A stretch of DNA of 64,000 nucleotides. It comes from DATFVA01 sp963839165 (GTDB lineage: Bacteria > Bacteroidota > Ignavibacteria > Ignavibacteriales > Ignavibacteriaceae). Shown piece after piece: positions 17,742-27,467 of the stretch; positions within the stretch are counted from its first letter, which is position 1; each line of letters starts with the position of its first letter. Under the pieces are notes generated by a model that saw nothing but the letters and a program-made list of their open reading frames with translations, made no database searches and had not been told where the DNA came from. The translations under genes and the position numbers were made by a program. The stretch covers positions 124,001 to 188,000 of the forward strand of contig CAWIUG010000005.1 of assembly GCA_963839165.1 (NCBI GenBank), read 5' to 3'.

Positions 17742-18503
17742 GTGTTTGTAACTAATGCGCCAGTCGCTGAAACTTTAGAGCTTGAAAACCAGATCTTTCT
17801 TTTAAAAATCTTCTCTCCTGAAATTGCCTCAATCATCAAACCGGGTCAATTCCTTAACATCCGGGTCTCAGCATCTTATTTCCCTCTTCTACGACGTCCT
17901 TTCAGCGTCTGCGATGTTGAGGATGACCATTTCTCTATTATGTTCAATATTTATGGAGAAGGAACAAAGCTGCTTGCAAGGAAACACCCTGGGGAGATGA
18001 TAGATGTACTTGGACCCTTAGGCCGCGGTTTTAATATTTCTGATGACTATGATACTGCAGTTATTGCGGCTGGCGGACTAGGAGCAGCTCCGTTTCCCTA
18101 TCTTATCCGAATGATTCCTCAAGGTAAAGAAATAATCACTTTTGTCGGCGGCAGAACTCACGCTGATCTTATTAGGTACGGTTTGGTTAATATTAATCTT
18201 TCAACCGATGATGGTTCTGAAGGATTCAAAGGAACAGTTGTAGAACTGCTCTCATCCAAACTGCCGGAGTTCAGAGAGAAAAAAATAAAAATTTTCGGCT
18301 GTGGACCAAATGCCATGTTGAGATCATTGAAGGAAGTGGCTGTCTCTAACGATATAAACTGTGAGGTGTCCACTGAATGCGCGATGGCCTGCGGGTTTGG
18401 TATCTGCCAGGGCTGTCCTATTGAAGCCACGGATCAAAAAGAAAAATATCTGCTTGTTTGCAAAGATGGTCCGGTCTTTAATGTAAAGGATGTGGTGATA
18501 TGA
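17742..18503 (+). CDS. pyrK: Dihydroorotate dehydrogenase electron transfer subunit
   Basis: This 253-residue ferredoxin-reductase-like protein carries FAD and a [2Fe-2S] cluster and passes electrons from PyrD to NAD+. The FAD motif RPFSVCD is near residue 52, a glycine-rich nucleotide loop (AAGGLGAAP) near 110, and the cluster cysteines lie in CAMACGFGICQGC plus a later Cys (about residues 212-243). The start is GTG, supported by AAGGA six bases upstream; the ATG two bases earlier is out of frame and hits a stop at once. It overlaps pyrD by 4 bp. Confidence 0.94.
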   Translation: MFVTNAPVAETLELENQIFLLKIFSPEIASIIKPGQFLNIRVSASYFPLLRRPFSVCDVEDDHFSIMFNIYGEGTKLLARKHPGEMIDVLGPLGRGFNISDDYDTAVIAAGGLGAAPFPYLIRMIPQGKEIITFVGGRTHADLIRYGLVNINLSTDDGSEGFKGTVVELLSSKLPEFREKKIKIFGCGPNAMLRSLKEVAVSNDINCEVSTECAMACGFGICQGCPIEATDQKEKYLLVCKDGPVFNVKDVVI

Positions 18504-19417
18504 GTAAGCCAGATCTTAGCGTAAAAGTTGGGCCAATGACATTCAGGAACCCTATTCTGCTTGCTTCGGGGACAGTTGGTTACGGAAATGAAATCTCCGA
18601 ATTTATTGACCTGAACAAAATTGGCGGTATAGTAACAAAATCATTAAGTTTAAAACTAAGAAAAGGAAATCCTCCGCAGCGTATTGTTGAAACCTCTTCA
18701 GGAATGTTAAATGCAATAGGTCTTGCCAATGTAGGTGTTGAAGAATATATCAGAACGAAGATTCCCTTTATCGGGAAATATGATGTCCCTCTTATATGTA
18801 ACATAGCAGCTAGTTCGATTGAAGAATATGTTGAATGCACCAGGATCCTTACTGAGCAGGAATCTGTGGATGCTTTTGAAATAAATGTTTCCTGTCCTAA
18901 TGTTAAAGAGGGAGGCCTTCAGTTCGGGAATAGTGTGAGTGCAGTTGCAAAAATCACTGATAGGGTAAAAGCTGTTACCAATAAACCTGTGATAATTAAG
19001 TTATCTCCCAATGTTTCATATATTTCTGAATTTGCTATGGCTGTTAAAGATTCCGGGGGGGATGCGGTGTCAGCCATAAACACCCTGGTTGGGACGGCAT
19101 TCAACATTTTTACAAAGAAACCGAAGATCAAGAATGTTAATGGAGGACTCTCAGGTCCCGCCATCAAACCTGTCGCTCTGGCAAAGGTCCTTGAAATTAA
19201 ACAAAAAGTGGATATCCCCATCATCGGAGTAGGTGGGATAATGAACTGGAAGGATGTGGTGGAATTTATGATAGCAGGTTCATCTGCAATCCAGATAGGA
19301 ACTTTGAATTTTATAGATCCAACTGCACCGATTGAGATCATTAAGGAACTCGAAGCATATTGTGAGGAATCAGGAATCACAAGGATATCTGAACTCACCG
19401 GTTCATATATTATTTAA
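18500..19417 (+). CDS. pyrD: Dihydroorotate dehydrogenase, class 1B catalytic subunit
   Basis: This 305-residue FMN enzyme oxidises dihydroorotate to orotate in pyrimidine synthesis. The active-site cysteine lies in NVSCPN (about residues 128-133). KSLSLKLRKGNPPQRIVET near the N-terminus and IIGVGGI near residue 235 are the FMN-phosphate regions. Pairing with pyrK marks it as the NAD-linked 1B type rather than the quinone-linked class 2. folC begins 3 bp later, so the three genes form one operon. Confidence 0.96.
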   Translation: MSKPDLSVKVGPMTFRNPILLASGTVGYGNEISEFIDLNKIGGIVTKSLSLKLRKGNPPQRIVETSSGMLNAIGLANVGVEEYIRTKIPFIGKYDVPLICNIAASSIEEYVECTRILTEQESVDAFEINVSCPNVKEGGLQFGNSVSAVAKITDRVKAVTNKPVIIKLSPNVSYISEFAMAVKDSGGDAVSAINTLVGTAFNIFTKKPKIKNVNGGLSGPAIKPVALAKVLEIKQKVDIPIIGVGGIMNWKDVVEFMIAGSSAIQIGTLNFIDPTAPIEIIKELEAYCEESGITRISELTGSYII

Positions 19418-19420
19418 CGA

Positions 19421-20687
19421 ATGGAAATCAATTCAGCTTTAAATAAGTTATATTCTCTTCACCAGTTTAATATTAAACTTGGTCTCGATAATGTTACCTC
19501 ATTCCTTAGGTTTATAGGAAATCCCCAGGAAAAGCTGAAAGCTTTTCATATCGCCGGATCAAACGGTAAGGGAAGCACAGCAGCCTTTACTGCAAGTATT
19601 CTTCAGGAGTTGGGTTATAGAACTGGCCTTTATACTTCTCCTCATTTTGTCAGGTTTAATGAACGGGTAAAGATTAACGGGATAGAGATACCTGATGATT
19701 TTATTGCGGGCTTTGTTTCTTCATACGAGAAGGAAATTGATGAAAGAGGACTTACGTTCTTTGAGGTTACCACTGCTGCCGCTTTTGAGTATTTTGCTTC
19801 GAATAAAGTAGATTATGCTGTAATTGAAACAGGACTGGGAGGAAGGCTCGATGCAACAAATGTGCTTAACCCTCAGGCTGTAATTATTACATCCATAAGT
19901 CTGGAACATACGCAGATCCTTGGCGATACAATTGAAAAAATTGCTTATGAAAAAGCCGGTATTATCAAAAGGAATACGAAAGTGTTTACAGGCAGGCTTG
20001 ATGAACGTGCTTTGAGCGTTATACAGAAAAAATGCAGTGATTATAGCAATGAACTGTTTGCGATAGATGATTACATCCTTGAAAAAGATGATATGCTTGA
20101 ACTTTATACGGAGGAGATAGAACTGGATGATTGGCGAATGCCACTGAAGGGTAGTTACCAAAAGTATAATGCAGCACTCGCTGCTCTTGCGGTCATAAAG
20201 ACATTGAACGTGACTAACTTTCATCCCATCGAACATGGAATTAAACATGTAATTTCTAACACAGGAATTCATGGACGATATGAGTATTATAGAAAAGCAC
20301 CGGATATCATTTTCGATTCTGCACACAATCCCGAAAGTTTCAATAATTTTATTTCAGAGTTCATTAAAGAAAAAAATAAATACAGTAAGAAAGTATTATT
20401 ATTTGGAGTAATGAAAGATAAAGCTGTAGATGAAATGCTTTCACTTGCCGCAGGGGTTTTTGATGAAATTCACCTTTGCCGGGCAAGGTATGAAAGGGCG
20501 CTGCCTGCTGAAGAATTAGCCGTAATAACCGAAAAACAGTAATTTAAAAGGAATAATTGAGAATAATCCTTCAGAATTTGTGAGGGAATTTGAGCGAAGG
20601 GAACAGAGTGAATGTCTTGTGGTGACAGGTAGTATGTATCTCATTGGGGATATAAAATCTGACCTGATTTTATCCGGTTCAACTTGA
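19421..20687 (+). CDS. folC: Folylpolyglutamate/dihydrofolate synthase, frameshifted near the 3' end
   Basis: FolC adds glutamate to folates, and bifunctional forms also make dihydrofolate. The P-loop SNGKGST (about residues 47-53), HFVRFNERVKINGIEI and ETGLGGRLDATN are intact. The uninterrupted frame stops at 20542 after 373 codons. The missing C-terminus, including the family block ECLVVTGSMYLIGDI, continues at once in the +1 frame to a TGA at 20685-20687. Removing one A from the A5 run at 20532-20536 restores a 421-residue protein of normal size. I therefore annotate the whole span as one gene with a probable sequencing error, or else a recent frameshift. Confidence 0.88.
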
Positions 20688-20850
20688 CATTTTTTTTATT
20701 TAGAGCTAATTTTCGTATAAACCTTCTTGTTCCTTTCAAAAGACAATTAAAAAGAGTAAAAATATAACCCCAAACTTTTCTGATAATTGTATTTAATCAC
20801 GCAAATAATAACTAAGATATTTATATAAACTAATCTTTTAAGGTCGTATT

Positions 20851-22104
20851 ATGCCAATGGATATTTCCGAACTGAAATCCAAAAAAATCGTTGAATTAAA
20901 CCAGATAGCAAAAGATCTGAATATTTCGGGCTATTCTGATTTGAGAAAACAGGAACTCATATTTAAAATTCTGGAAGGTCAGACCGCCAAAGACGGACTT
21001 ACCTTTTCCAGAGGTGTTCTTGAAGTCCTGCCTGATGGGTATGGGTTTCTTCGTTCGGCTGATTATAATTATTTACCATCCCCTGACGACATTTATGTTT
21101 CACCATCACAAATAAAGAAATTCTCTTTAAGAACCGGAGATTTTGTAAGCGGACAGGTCAGACCCCCTAAAGAGGGTGAAAGATTCTTTGCTTTGCTGAG
21201 AGTTGAAGCTGTTAACGGCCAGGACCCTGAGGCTATCAGGGAACGGACATTGTTTGATAACCTGACTCCAGTATACCCAACTAAAAGAATTATGCTTGAG
21301 TCCGCTCCGGGTGAGTATTCTATGAGAATTATGGATCTTCTCTCACCGATAGGAAAAGGACAGAGAGGTTTGATTGTATCTCCTCCAAAGAGCGGCAAAA
21401 CAATTCTTCTTCAGAAAATTGCAAATTCTATTACCAGAAATCATCCTGAAATAAAACTTCTTATCCTTTTAATTGATGAACGTCCTGAAGAAGTTACGGA
21501 TATGGAACGTTCAGTGAAGGGCGAAGTGATCTCGTCAACGTTTGATGAACCTGCTGAGAGGCACGTACAGGTAGCCGATATGGTAATCGAAAAAGCAAAA
21601 AGACTCGTTGAGGCGAAAGAGGATGTTGTTATTCTGCTTGACAGTATCACACGTCTTGCACGTGCACATAATATTGTAGTTCCTCACTCAGGAAGGATCC
21701 TCTCAGGTGGTGTTGATTCAAATGCTCTTCATAAACCGAAAAGGTTCTTCGGTGCTGCCCGAAATACCGAGGACGGCGGCAGTCTTACTATTCTTGCAAC
21801 TGCTTTGATAGATACCGGAAGCAGGATGGATGATGTTATCTTTGAGGAATTCAAAGGTACAGGTAACATGGAAATTGTTCTAAACCGCGACTTAAGTGAC
21901 AGAAGAATTTTCCCTGCAATTGATGTTAATCGTTCTGGAACCAGGAGAGAAGACCTGCTTATGAAAGAGGATGAACTAGCCAAGATCTGGATACTTAGAA
22001 AACTGCTAAGTGATTTTAGCCCGATTGAGGCAATGGAATTTCTCCTCGATAAAATGAGAGGAACTAAGAACAATAAGGAATTCCTCCATAATATGAACAG
22101 CTGA
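20851..22104 (+). CDS. rho: Transcription termination factor Rho
   Basis: This 417-residue hexameric RNA helicase ends transcription at untranslated RNA. An N-terminal Rho-N helical domain (residues 1-45, ELKSKKIVELNQIAKDL) precedes the cold-shock-like RNA-binding domain (about 50-125) and the ATPase core with the P-loop PPKSGKT (about 181-187) and LLIDERPEEVTDM. The QGQR-type loop and arginine finger region near LDSITRLARAHN is intact. A 160-bp upstream leader without a gene may hold its own regulation, as Rho often autoregulates. Confidence 0.97.
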   Translation: MPMDISELKSKKIVELNQIAKDLNISGYSDLRKQELIFKILEGQTAKDGLTFSRGVLEVLPDGYGFLRSADYNYLPSPDDIYVSPSQIKKFSLRTGDFVSGQVRPPKEGERFFALLRVEAVNGQDPEAIRERTLFDNLTPVYPTKRIMLESAPGEYSMRIMDLLSPIGKGQRGLIVSPPKSGKTILLQKIANSITRNHPEIKLLILLIDERPEEVTDMERSVKGEVISSTFDEPAERHVQVADMVIEKAKRLVEAKEDVVILLDSITRLARAHNIVVPHSGRILSGGVDSNALHKPKRFFGAARNTEDGGSLTILATALIDTGSRMDDVIFEEFKGTGNMEIVLNRDLSDRRIFPAIDVNRSGTRREDLLMKEDELAKIWILRKLLSDFSPIEAMEFLLDKMRGTKNNKEFLHNMNS

Positions 22105-22214
22105 TAAAGTTGACCGGTTCATTTCCGGCAGTATTTCTCTTTGCCGATGATGCAAAATTATAGTATTGAAAAGGTTGAACCGGGATATTAGGTTTCAGAA
22201 AAAAAAGAGATTCT

Positions 22215-23468
22215 GTGTTTAAACTTTTCTTCCCTCTGTTAATGTTATTCTTATCCGGGCTGATCTACTCTCAGTCCGGAATGCCTCAAATCCTTTATTC
22301 TGATTTCGTTCAACTTCCCTCAGATGATTCCGCTGATGTTTATTATTGTTACAAGATACCCCTTAACAGACTTTTCTTCGAAAAAGAATCGGACCTTTTT
22401 CTTGCTCAATACAGGATATCAGTTGAAGTCTTCGACTCAAGCGGGCTGAAATTCGTAACCCGTGCCTTAAAAGAAAAGAACATTCAGGTACCTGATTATG
22501 AGCAGACGAGATCTCCGCTTATATACTCAGAAGGTCTCCTTAAACTTGAACTATCTCCCGGAGTATATTCAATTTTGGAAATCCTTTATGATTCTAAATC
22601 CGGAAGGGAGTTGAAACTACCGCCTTATCCCCTGAGATTGGTACCTTTGAAGAATATTCTCTCTCCGCTGATTGTGAACGAAAGCATGGCTGAATGTAAT
22701 AACTGGAATGTCCTAACTAATTACGGTGGCAGTCTGCCTTTTGATGAGAAAAAATATTCTTTAATTATACCTGTGAAAAACCCGAAGTATGATTCTCTAT
22801 CGGTTACAGTAATTCAGAATAAAGATACTCTCTTTAATAAGATATTAAGCAAACCTCTTAAAGAAAAAATAAAACTAGGGGAGTGCGGCGGCAAAGTCAT
22901 CATAGATGAAACCCCTAACGGTAGTTTGTATTCTCTTTACAGCATAGATGGAGTCAGCAGTGATATTAAAGAAGGAGGATTTCAAGTCATCGTCTCCGAA
23001 AAAAATGAACCCGGAGAATCTGAAAAGTTCCAGGTTGGATGCCGATGGATTGATAAACCACTCTCACTCAAAAATCCCGAAATGGCTATCACTGCACTCA
23101 AATTTATTGAAAAAGACTCCGTTATAAGTGAACTACTCAGCGGTGATGATGAAGATTATGCTGAGCAACTGGCAGAATACTGGAAGAAAACTGATCCTAC
23201 ACCAGGAACTGAGTTCAATCCTCTGATGCAGGAATTTTATACCAGGATTGATTTTGCTGTTAAAAATTTTGCCACTATATCCGGAGCTAGTGGTGCAAAT
23301 ACCGATCGTGGTAAAGTGTATATAAGGTTCGGTAAACCTGTTGATATAAACAGAACTTCCGATTATCATGGAAACATAATTGAAACATGGATTTATAATA
23401 ATCCGCAGCGTAAGTTTGTTTTCGTAGATAAAAAAGGAACGGGAGATTTCTCATTAATAAGCGGTTGA
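22215..23468 (+). CDS. GWxTD domain-containing secreted protein
   Basis: This 417-residue protein has an N-terminal signal peptide (FKLFFPLLMLFLSGLIYSQS) and a C-terminal GWxTD-type domain. The latter is seen in the block EYWKKTDPTPGTEFNPLMQEFY followed by ANTDRGKVYIRFGKP (about residues 310-375). Its function is unknown; the domain is common in Bacteroidota and Acidobacteria. The start is GTG; the nearest purine-rich stretch upstream is AAAAAAGAGA. The stop overlaps the TTG start of pdxA (TTGA). Confidence 0.85.
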   Translation: MFKLFFPLLMLFLSGLIYSQSGMPQILYSDFVQLPSDDSADVYYCYKIPLNRLFFEKESDLFLAQYRISVEVFDSSGLKFVTRALKEKNIQVPDYEQTRSPLIYSEGLLKLELSPGVYSILEILYDSKSGRELKLPPYPLRLVPLKNILSPLIVNESMAECNNWNVLTNYGGSLPFDEKKYSLIIPVKNPKYDSLSVTVIQNKDTLFNKILSKPLKEKIKLGECGGKVIIDETPNGSLYSLYSIDGVSSDIKEGGFQVIVSEKNEPGESEKFQVGCRWIDKPLSLKNPEMAITALKFIEKDSVISELLSGDDEDYAEQLAEYWKKTDPTPGTEFNPLMQEFYTRIDFAVKNFATISGASGANTDRGKVYIRFGKPVDINRTSDYHGNIIETWIYNNPQRKFVFVDKKGTGDFSLISG

Positions 23469-24450
23469 ACAAAATATTCATATTTACCTGTGGGGATATT
23501 AACGGCATCGGGCCTGAAATTGTTATAAAATCACTCAACAACATCGCTCATAAAAAAGGGAAACGTTTTATTATTATCTGTCCCGGAAATGTATTCAACG
23601 AAACCTCATCATTTATAAAACCCAATTTCAACTTTACTGTTGTAAATAGTGTTAACTCTGTCAAAGATGATAAAGTAATACTTTTTGATACAGGGACTTT
23701 CAAAATAAATACAGGAAAACCTACCAAATCATCGGGAAAGGCAGCCTATCAGTCACTCGAAATAGCGGCAGATTTGTTAAAGAGGAAATTGGCAGATGCA
23801 CTTATTACTGCTCCTATTTCGAAAGAAGCGCTGAACGGGGCGGGTTATAATTACCCGGGTCATACCGAGATGCTGGCAGATTGGTTCGATACCCGAAAAT
23901 TTGTTATGATGTTTCTTTCCAAAAAAATAAAAGCTGCACTGGCAACAATTCATAATCCGGTTTCGGAAGTTCCGTTACTCTTAAACGATAAACTCCTGAA
24001 ATCGGTTAGTGATGTAATTATTCATAGTCTGAAAAATGATTTCAAAATTTCTTCACCGGCTGTGGGTGTGCTTGGTCTTAATCCCCATGCAGGGGAATCA
24101 GGATTAATCGGAAGTGAAGAAATTGATGTTATTGCTCCTTTTGTAAAAAGTTACAGACAAGGGAAATATCTTAATGGACCCTACTCCCCGGACGCATATT
24201 GGGGAAACAGGTCTTATGAAAAGTTTGATCTTACACTCGGCATGTATCACGATCAGGTTTTAATCCCTTTAAACTGCTTAATTTTTCACGAGGTGTTAAT
24301 TTTACGGCTGGTTTGCCCGTTGTTAGGACTTCGCCCGATCATGGTACGGGTTTCGATATTGCCGGAAAAAACAGGGCCAATGAAAACAGTATACTGGAAG
24401 CATTTTATTTCGCTGATATCATATTAGAGAATCGTTATAATGGAAATTAA
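23465..24450 (+). CDS. pdxA: 4-hydroxythreonine-4-phosphate dehydrogenase, frameshifted near the 3' end
   Basis: PdxA oxidises 4-phosphohydroxythreonine in pyridoxal-phosphate synthesis. The start GDINGIGPEI, the metal-site region YPGHTEMLAD and LNPHAGESGLIG are normal. After MYHDQVLIP (about residue 268) the open frame runs on as an unrelated tail to 24427. The correct tail (FKLLNFSRGVNFTAGLP...RTSPDHGTGFDIAGK) lies in another frame and ends with TAA at 24448-24450. One missing T in the T run at 24268-24270 explains it and gives a 328-residue product of usual length. Translation starts at a TTG that overlaps the previous gene. Confidence 0.88.
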
Positions 24451-25165
24451 TCAGAATAAAATTTATGATAAAGTTGCTGATATATATCCATACCTTATGC
24501 GTACTATCCGATACGACAAGTGGGCGAAATATTTATACGAAATTGTTAAGACTTCGGTGAATAAGAATGACATTATTCTTGAACTTGGCGCAGGTAATGG
24601 CATGCTTGCAGAGCATTTCAGACAATACTTCCCCCATATTATTATCACTGATTTATCATTTAATATGCTTAGCAGGGAAGGTAAATCCGGGGTTCAGAAA
24701 GTATGTTGTGATATGACAAAGATACCGTTTAATGCAGGATTCAACCTTGTTTTTTCTGCATTCGATAGTGTAAATTACCTTACAAGCCAAAAAAAGCTTT
24801 TAAGCTTTTTTAAGGAGATTAAGAGGATACTTGCTTCAGGCGGTATCTTTACCTTTGATGTGAGCCTTGAAAGAAATAGTCTCAAATATGTCAAAGAACC
24901 ATTCAGGACCGGAAAATATAACGGAAAGATATTCGTCCAGAAGAGCTGGTACTGTCCTAAAAGCCGTATTCATAAGAACACTTTTGAGATTGAATACGAT
25001 AACAAAAAGTACCTTGAAAAACATAAACAGAAAATTTATCCGTTTGAGGAATATTTTATGCTGATTGAAAAAGCAGGACTATATGTATCAGAATGCTTCG
25101 AGGCATTTACTTTTAATAATGGTAATGCCGAATGTGAAAGAGTACAATTTGTTGTGAGGAAGTAA
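24440..25165 (+). CDS. Class I SAM-dependent methyltransferase
   Basis: This 241-residue protein has the Rossmann-type SAM-binding motif ILELGAGNGML (about residues 43-53), an acidic end of the second strand (ITDLSF), and post-motifs typical of methyltransferase family 11/25. The substrate cannot be told. No signal or membrane segment is visible. It overlaps the true end of pdxA by 11 bp and shares one base (TAATG) with the downstream ftsE-like gene, so it lies within one transcript. Confidence 0.88.
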   Translation: MEINQNKIYDKVADIYPYLMRTIRYDKWAKYLYEIVKTSVNKNDIILELGAGNGMLAEHFRQYFPHIIITDLSFNMLSREGKSGVQKVCCDMTKIPFNAGFNLVFSAFDSVNYLTSQKKLLSFFKEIKRILASGGIFTFDVSLERNSLKYVKEPFRTGKYNGKIFVQKSWYCPKSRIHKNTFEIEYDNKKYLEKHKQKIYPFEEYFMLIEKAGLYVSECFEAFTFNNGNAECERVQFVVRK

Positions 25166-25836
25166 TGCTGTCTTTTACAAATGTAGTATATCACTATCCT
25201 TCACAGCCCGTTTTTGAGGATCTGAACCTGGAGCTTGGAAGTGGAGAATTTGTTTTCCTGATAGGGAGGAGCGGATCGGGGAAAAGTACACTACTTCAGT
25301 TGATATATATGAATTTACTTCCCCAGGCGGGTGTGGTCCATGTAGCTGAATATGATAGTAGAACAATTAAACGGAGGATGCTGCCTTTCTTAAGAAGAAA
25401 AATGGGTATTGTTTTCCAGGACTTTAAGCTTCTGAAAGACAGAAATATATATGAAAACTTATCTTTTGTTCTCTCTGTGACAGGTATTAACGGCAGGGAA
25501 ATCAAAAAACGGGTCAATAATGTTTTATCGGACGTGGGCCTTCTTCACAGGCGCTACAGCATGCCTGGCGAACTTTCAGGAGGAGAAAAACAAAGGGTGG
25601 CAATCGCCCGTGCAATAATAAACGACCCCCTGCTTATACTGGCGGATGAACCAACTGGAAATCTTGACCCCGAGACTTCTTCAGAGATCCTTGATATTCT
25701 CGAAAAAATTAATACCAGGGGCACAGCAATAATTTTTGCAACACATAATTATGAGATCGTCAAAAGACTTAATCATCGCATAATTAAACTTGAAAATGGA
25801 AGAGCCTTTAAGGCGGTTATAAAGCAGAAAGTATAA
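25165..25836 (+). CDS. ftsE: FtsE-type ABC transporter ATPase
   Basis: This 223-residue ATP-binding subunit has Walker A GRSGSGKST (about residues 36-44), Q-loop GIVFQDFKLL, signature LSGGEKQRVAIARA and Walker B LLILADEPTGNLD. The sequence style fits FtsE, which works with FtsX in activating cell-wall hydrolases at division. No ftsX or other permease follows; the next gene is adk, converging with a 20-bp overlap. It could alternatively be the ATPase of another MacB/LolD-like exporter. Confidence 0.85.
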   Translation: MLSFTNVVYHYPSQPVFEDLNLELGSGEFVFLIGRSGSGKSTLLQLIYMNLLPQAGVVHVAEYDSRTIKRRMLPFLRRKMGIVFQDFKLLKDRNIYENLSFVLSVTGINGREIKKRVNNVLSDVGLLHRRYSMPGELSGGEKQRVAIARAIINDPLLILADEPTGNLDPETSSEILDILEKINTRGTAIIFATHNYEIVKRLNHRIIKLENGRAFKAVIKQKV

Positions 25837-26494
25837 TTTTTTTTCCTGCCTTTTCTTCCAGTCCTTTCAGGATCTCTGCTGTCACTAACTCAACTCTTCC
25901 TATTCCGTCAGCACTTATAACTGAGCCCTTATCCCCGTAGAACTCCAATACAGGCTTTGTGTTTTCCTCATATACCCTCAGTCTTTTTCTAATAACTTCT
26001 TCTTTGTCATCTTCTCTCTGGTAAAAACTATTCGGAGACCCGCATTTAGGACAGGAAACCAAGCCTTCAACTTCAGAATACGTAAAAATATTACTGCACG
26101 TCTTACATGCACGGCGGTTTGTTAGTCTGCTAACTATTTCTTCATTATTCGCAAAAATGTTTATCAGGTAAACATTAGTGATATTTAGTTCATGCAGAAG
26201 CAGGTCAAATGCTTTAGCCTGGGCCAGGGTTCTCGGGAAACCGTCCAGGATGAAGCCCTGTTTGCATCTCTGCTGTTCGATTGTATCTCTAATGATCCCA
26301 ACCATGATATCATCTGAGACAAGCTCTCCGGCATTCATAATTTTCTGAGCCTTAATTCCCAGAGGAGTTTTATCATGAACGGCCTGTCTTAAAATATCAC
26401 CAGTCGAAATATGAGGTATGTTTAATTTATCAGAAAGGATCTTTGCCTGTGTTCCTTTTCCGACCCCAGGAGCACCAAATAATATTAGACGCAT
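25817..26494 (-). CDS. adk: Adenylate kinase, long zinc-LID type
   Basis: This 225-residue enzyme interconverts ATP+AMP and 2 ADP. The P-loop GAPGVGKGTQAK (residues 7-18), the AMP site STGDILR and DGFPRT are intact. The LID carries a CxxC...CxxC pair (CKTC and CPKC, about residues 133-155), which indicates a structural zinc as in Gram-positive and several other bacteria. The C-terminus extends a few residues beyond the usual 215-220. It converges on ftsE with a 20-bp overlap. Confidence 0.96.
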   Translation of the reverse strand: MRLILFGAPGVGKGTQAKILSDKLNIPHISTGDILRQAVHDKTPLGIKAQKIMNAGELVSDDIMVGIIRDTIEQQRCKQGFILDGFPRTLAQAKAFDLLLHELNITNVYLINIFANNEEIVSRLTNRRACKTCSNIFTYSEVEGLVSCPKCGSPNSFYQREDDKEEVIRKRLRVYEENTKPVLEFYGDKGSVISADGIGRVELVTAEILKGLEEKAGKKIILSAL

Positions 26495-26541
26495 TATTCT
26501 TCCCTAATTTTGTGTATCACAATTTAGTTTTATCCGGCTTT

Positions 26542-27024
26542 TTAAGCAAGATCGCCGTTATTATTCTTCAATCTAAGCTTATTAAAGAACTGTGTCATAA
26601 GTCCTCGGCTCTCTTCAGAATATACGCCCGAAATAACTTCGATCCTGTGATTATATAATCCTTCCTCCGCAAGATTATAGAGCGATCCGCAGGCCCCGAA
26701 CTTAGGATCAAATGCTGAGAAATATAAACGCTTAATCCGGGATGCAAGCATAGCACCGGTACACATAATACAGGGTTCCAGCGTAACATATACATCACAT
26801 TCAGTTAAACGCCAGTCATCAAGATGAGATGAAGCAGCTGTTAACGCTATCATTTCAGCATGAGCTGTAGCATCTCTGAGTTTTTCAACCTGGTTATAGC
26901 CTCTGCCGATTATCCGGTTATTTTTTACAACAACTGCACCTACAGGGACCTCATTCTCTTCAAGAGCTCTTCCTGCCTCCTGCAGAGCGGAAAACATAAA
27001 TCTATATACATCTTCTGAAAACAT
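26542..27024 (-). CDS. tadA: tRNA-specific adenosine deaminase
   Basis: This 160-residue zinc deaminase converts A34 to inosine in tRNA-Arg(ACG). The zinc/catalytic motifs are HAEMIAL (about residues 55-61) and PCIMCTGAM (about 85-93). Its substrate tRNA is in this same window at 38029-38105, although not linked in one operon. It lies 47 bp upstream of adk on the same strand, so they may be cotranscribed. Confidence 0.94.
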   Translation of the reverse strand: MFSEDVYRFMFSALQEAGRALEENEVPVGAVVVKNNRIIGRGYNQVEKLRDATAHAEMIALTAASSHLDDWRLTECDVYVTLEPCIMCTGAMLASRIKRLYFSAFDPKFGACGSLYNLAEEGLYNHRIEVISGVYSEESRGLMTQFFNKLRLKNNNGDLA

Positions 27025-27083
27025 ATGGGATAAAATAATAATAATTTATGGTTGATGACTAATTATAGGCGGGTTCTGGCCTG

Positions 27084-27290
27084 TTATTTTTTAGTAGAAT
27101 CAGGTTTGATGGTCACCTGAGTGGTATCAGGTAGTTGGTTGCCGACCTTAACAGAATCCTGGAACTTTTCTCCTGTCTGCTCCGGTGCTGTATTCGTCAG
27201 AACCAACAAAAATATGATTAATGGAATAATTATTATCAGGGCTATTACAAGTGCCGGATTTGTTCTTTTTCTGGGGTTTCTGGTCTGCAT
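27084..27290 (-). CDS. Small single-pass membrane protein, unknown
   Basis: This 68-residue protein has a basic N-terminus (MQTRNPRKRTNP), one strong hydrophobic segment (residues 14-31) and a polar Thr/Asp/Lys-rich C-terminal half predicted to face the periplasm. It has no recognisable family. The composition and positive-inside charge pattern fit a real protein; conservation could not be checked. It lies upstream of tadA on the same strand. Confidence 0.6.
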   Translation of the reverse strand: MQTRNPRKRTNPALVIALIIIIPLIIFLLVLTNTAPEQTGEKFQDSVKVGNQLPDTTQVTIKPDSTKK

Positions 27291-27377
27291 AAATTCTCCA
27301 TATGATTATGGAATCAAATCTCAAAATAAAAATCTGGTGCACAATTTAGGGTGGTTTAACTCATAAGCAAAGGGAAT

Positions 27378-27460
27378 GAAGCTGCCTTAAAACTGTTCCT
27401 TCGAACTGAATTTGGTTCAGCAGGATCCGTAACAAATTCATAGAGATTTAAGACAGCTTC
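27378..27460. other. Long-loop inverted repeat with inner hairpin
   Basis: GAAGCTGCCTTAAA (27378-27391) pairs with TTTAAGACAGCTTC (27447-27460) at 13 of 14 positions. Between them a smaller hairpin CTGAA-TTTGG-TTCAG is visible. It lies just past the stop of the DUF4142 gene on the minus strand, so it may form the 3' end of that transcript, but there is no long T run right after it. Confidence 0.4.
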
Positions 27461-27467
27461 GTAGATT

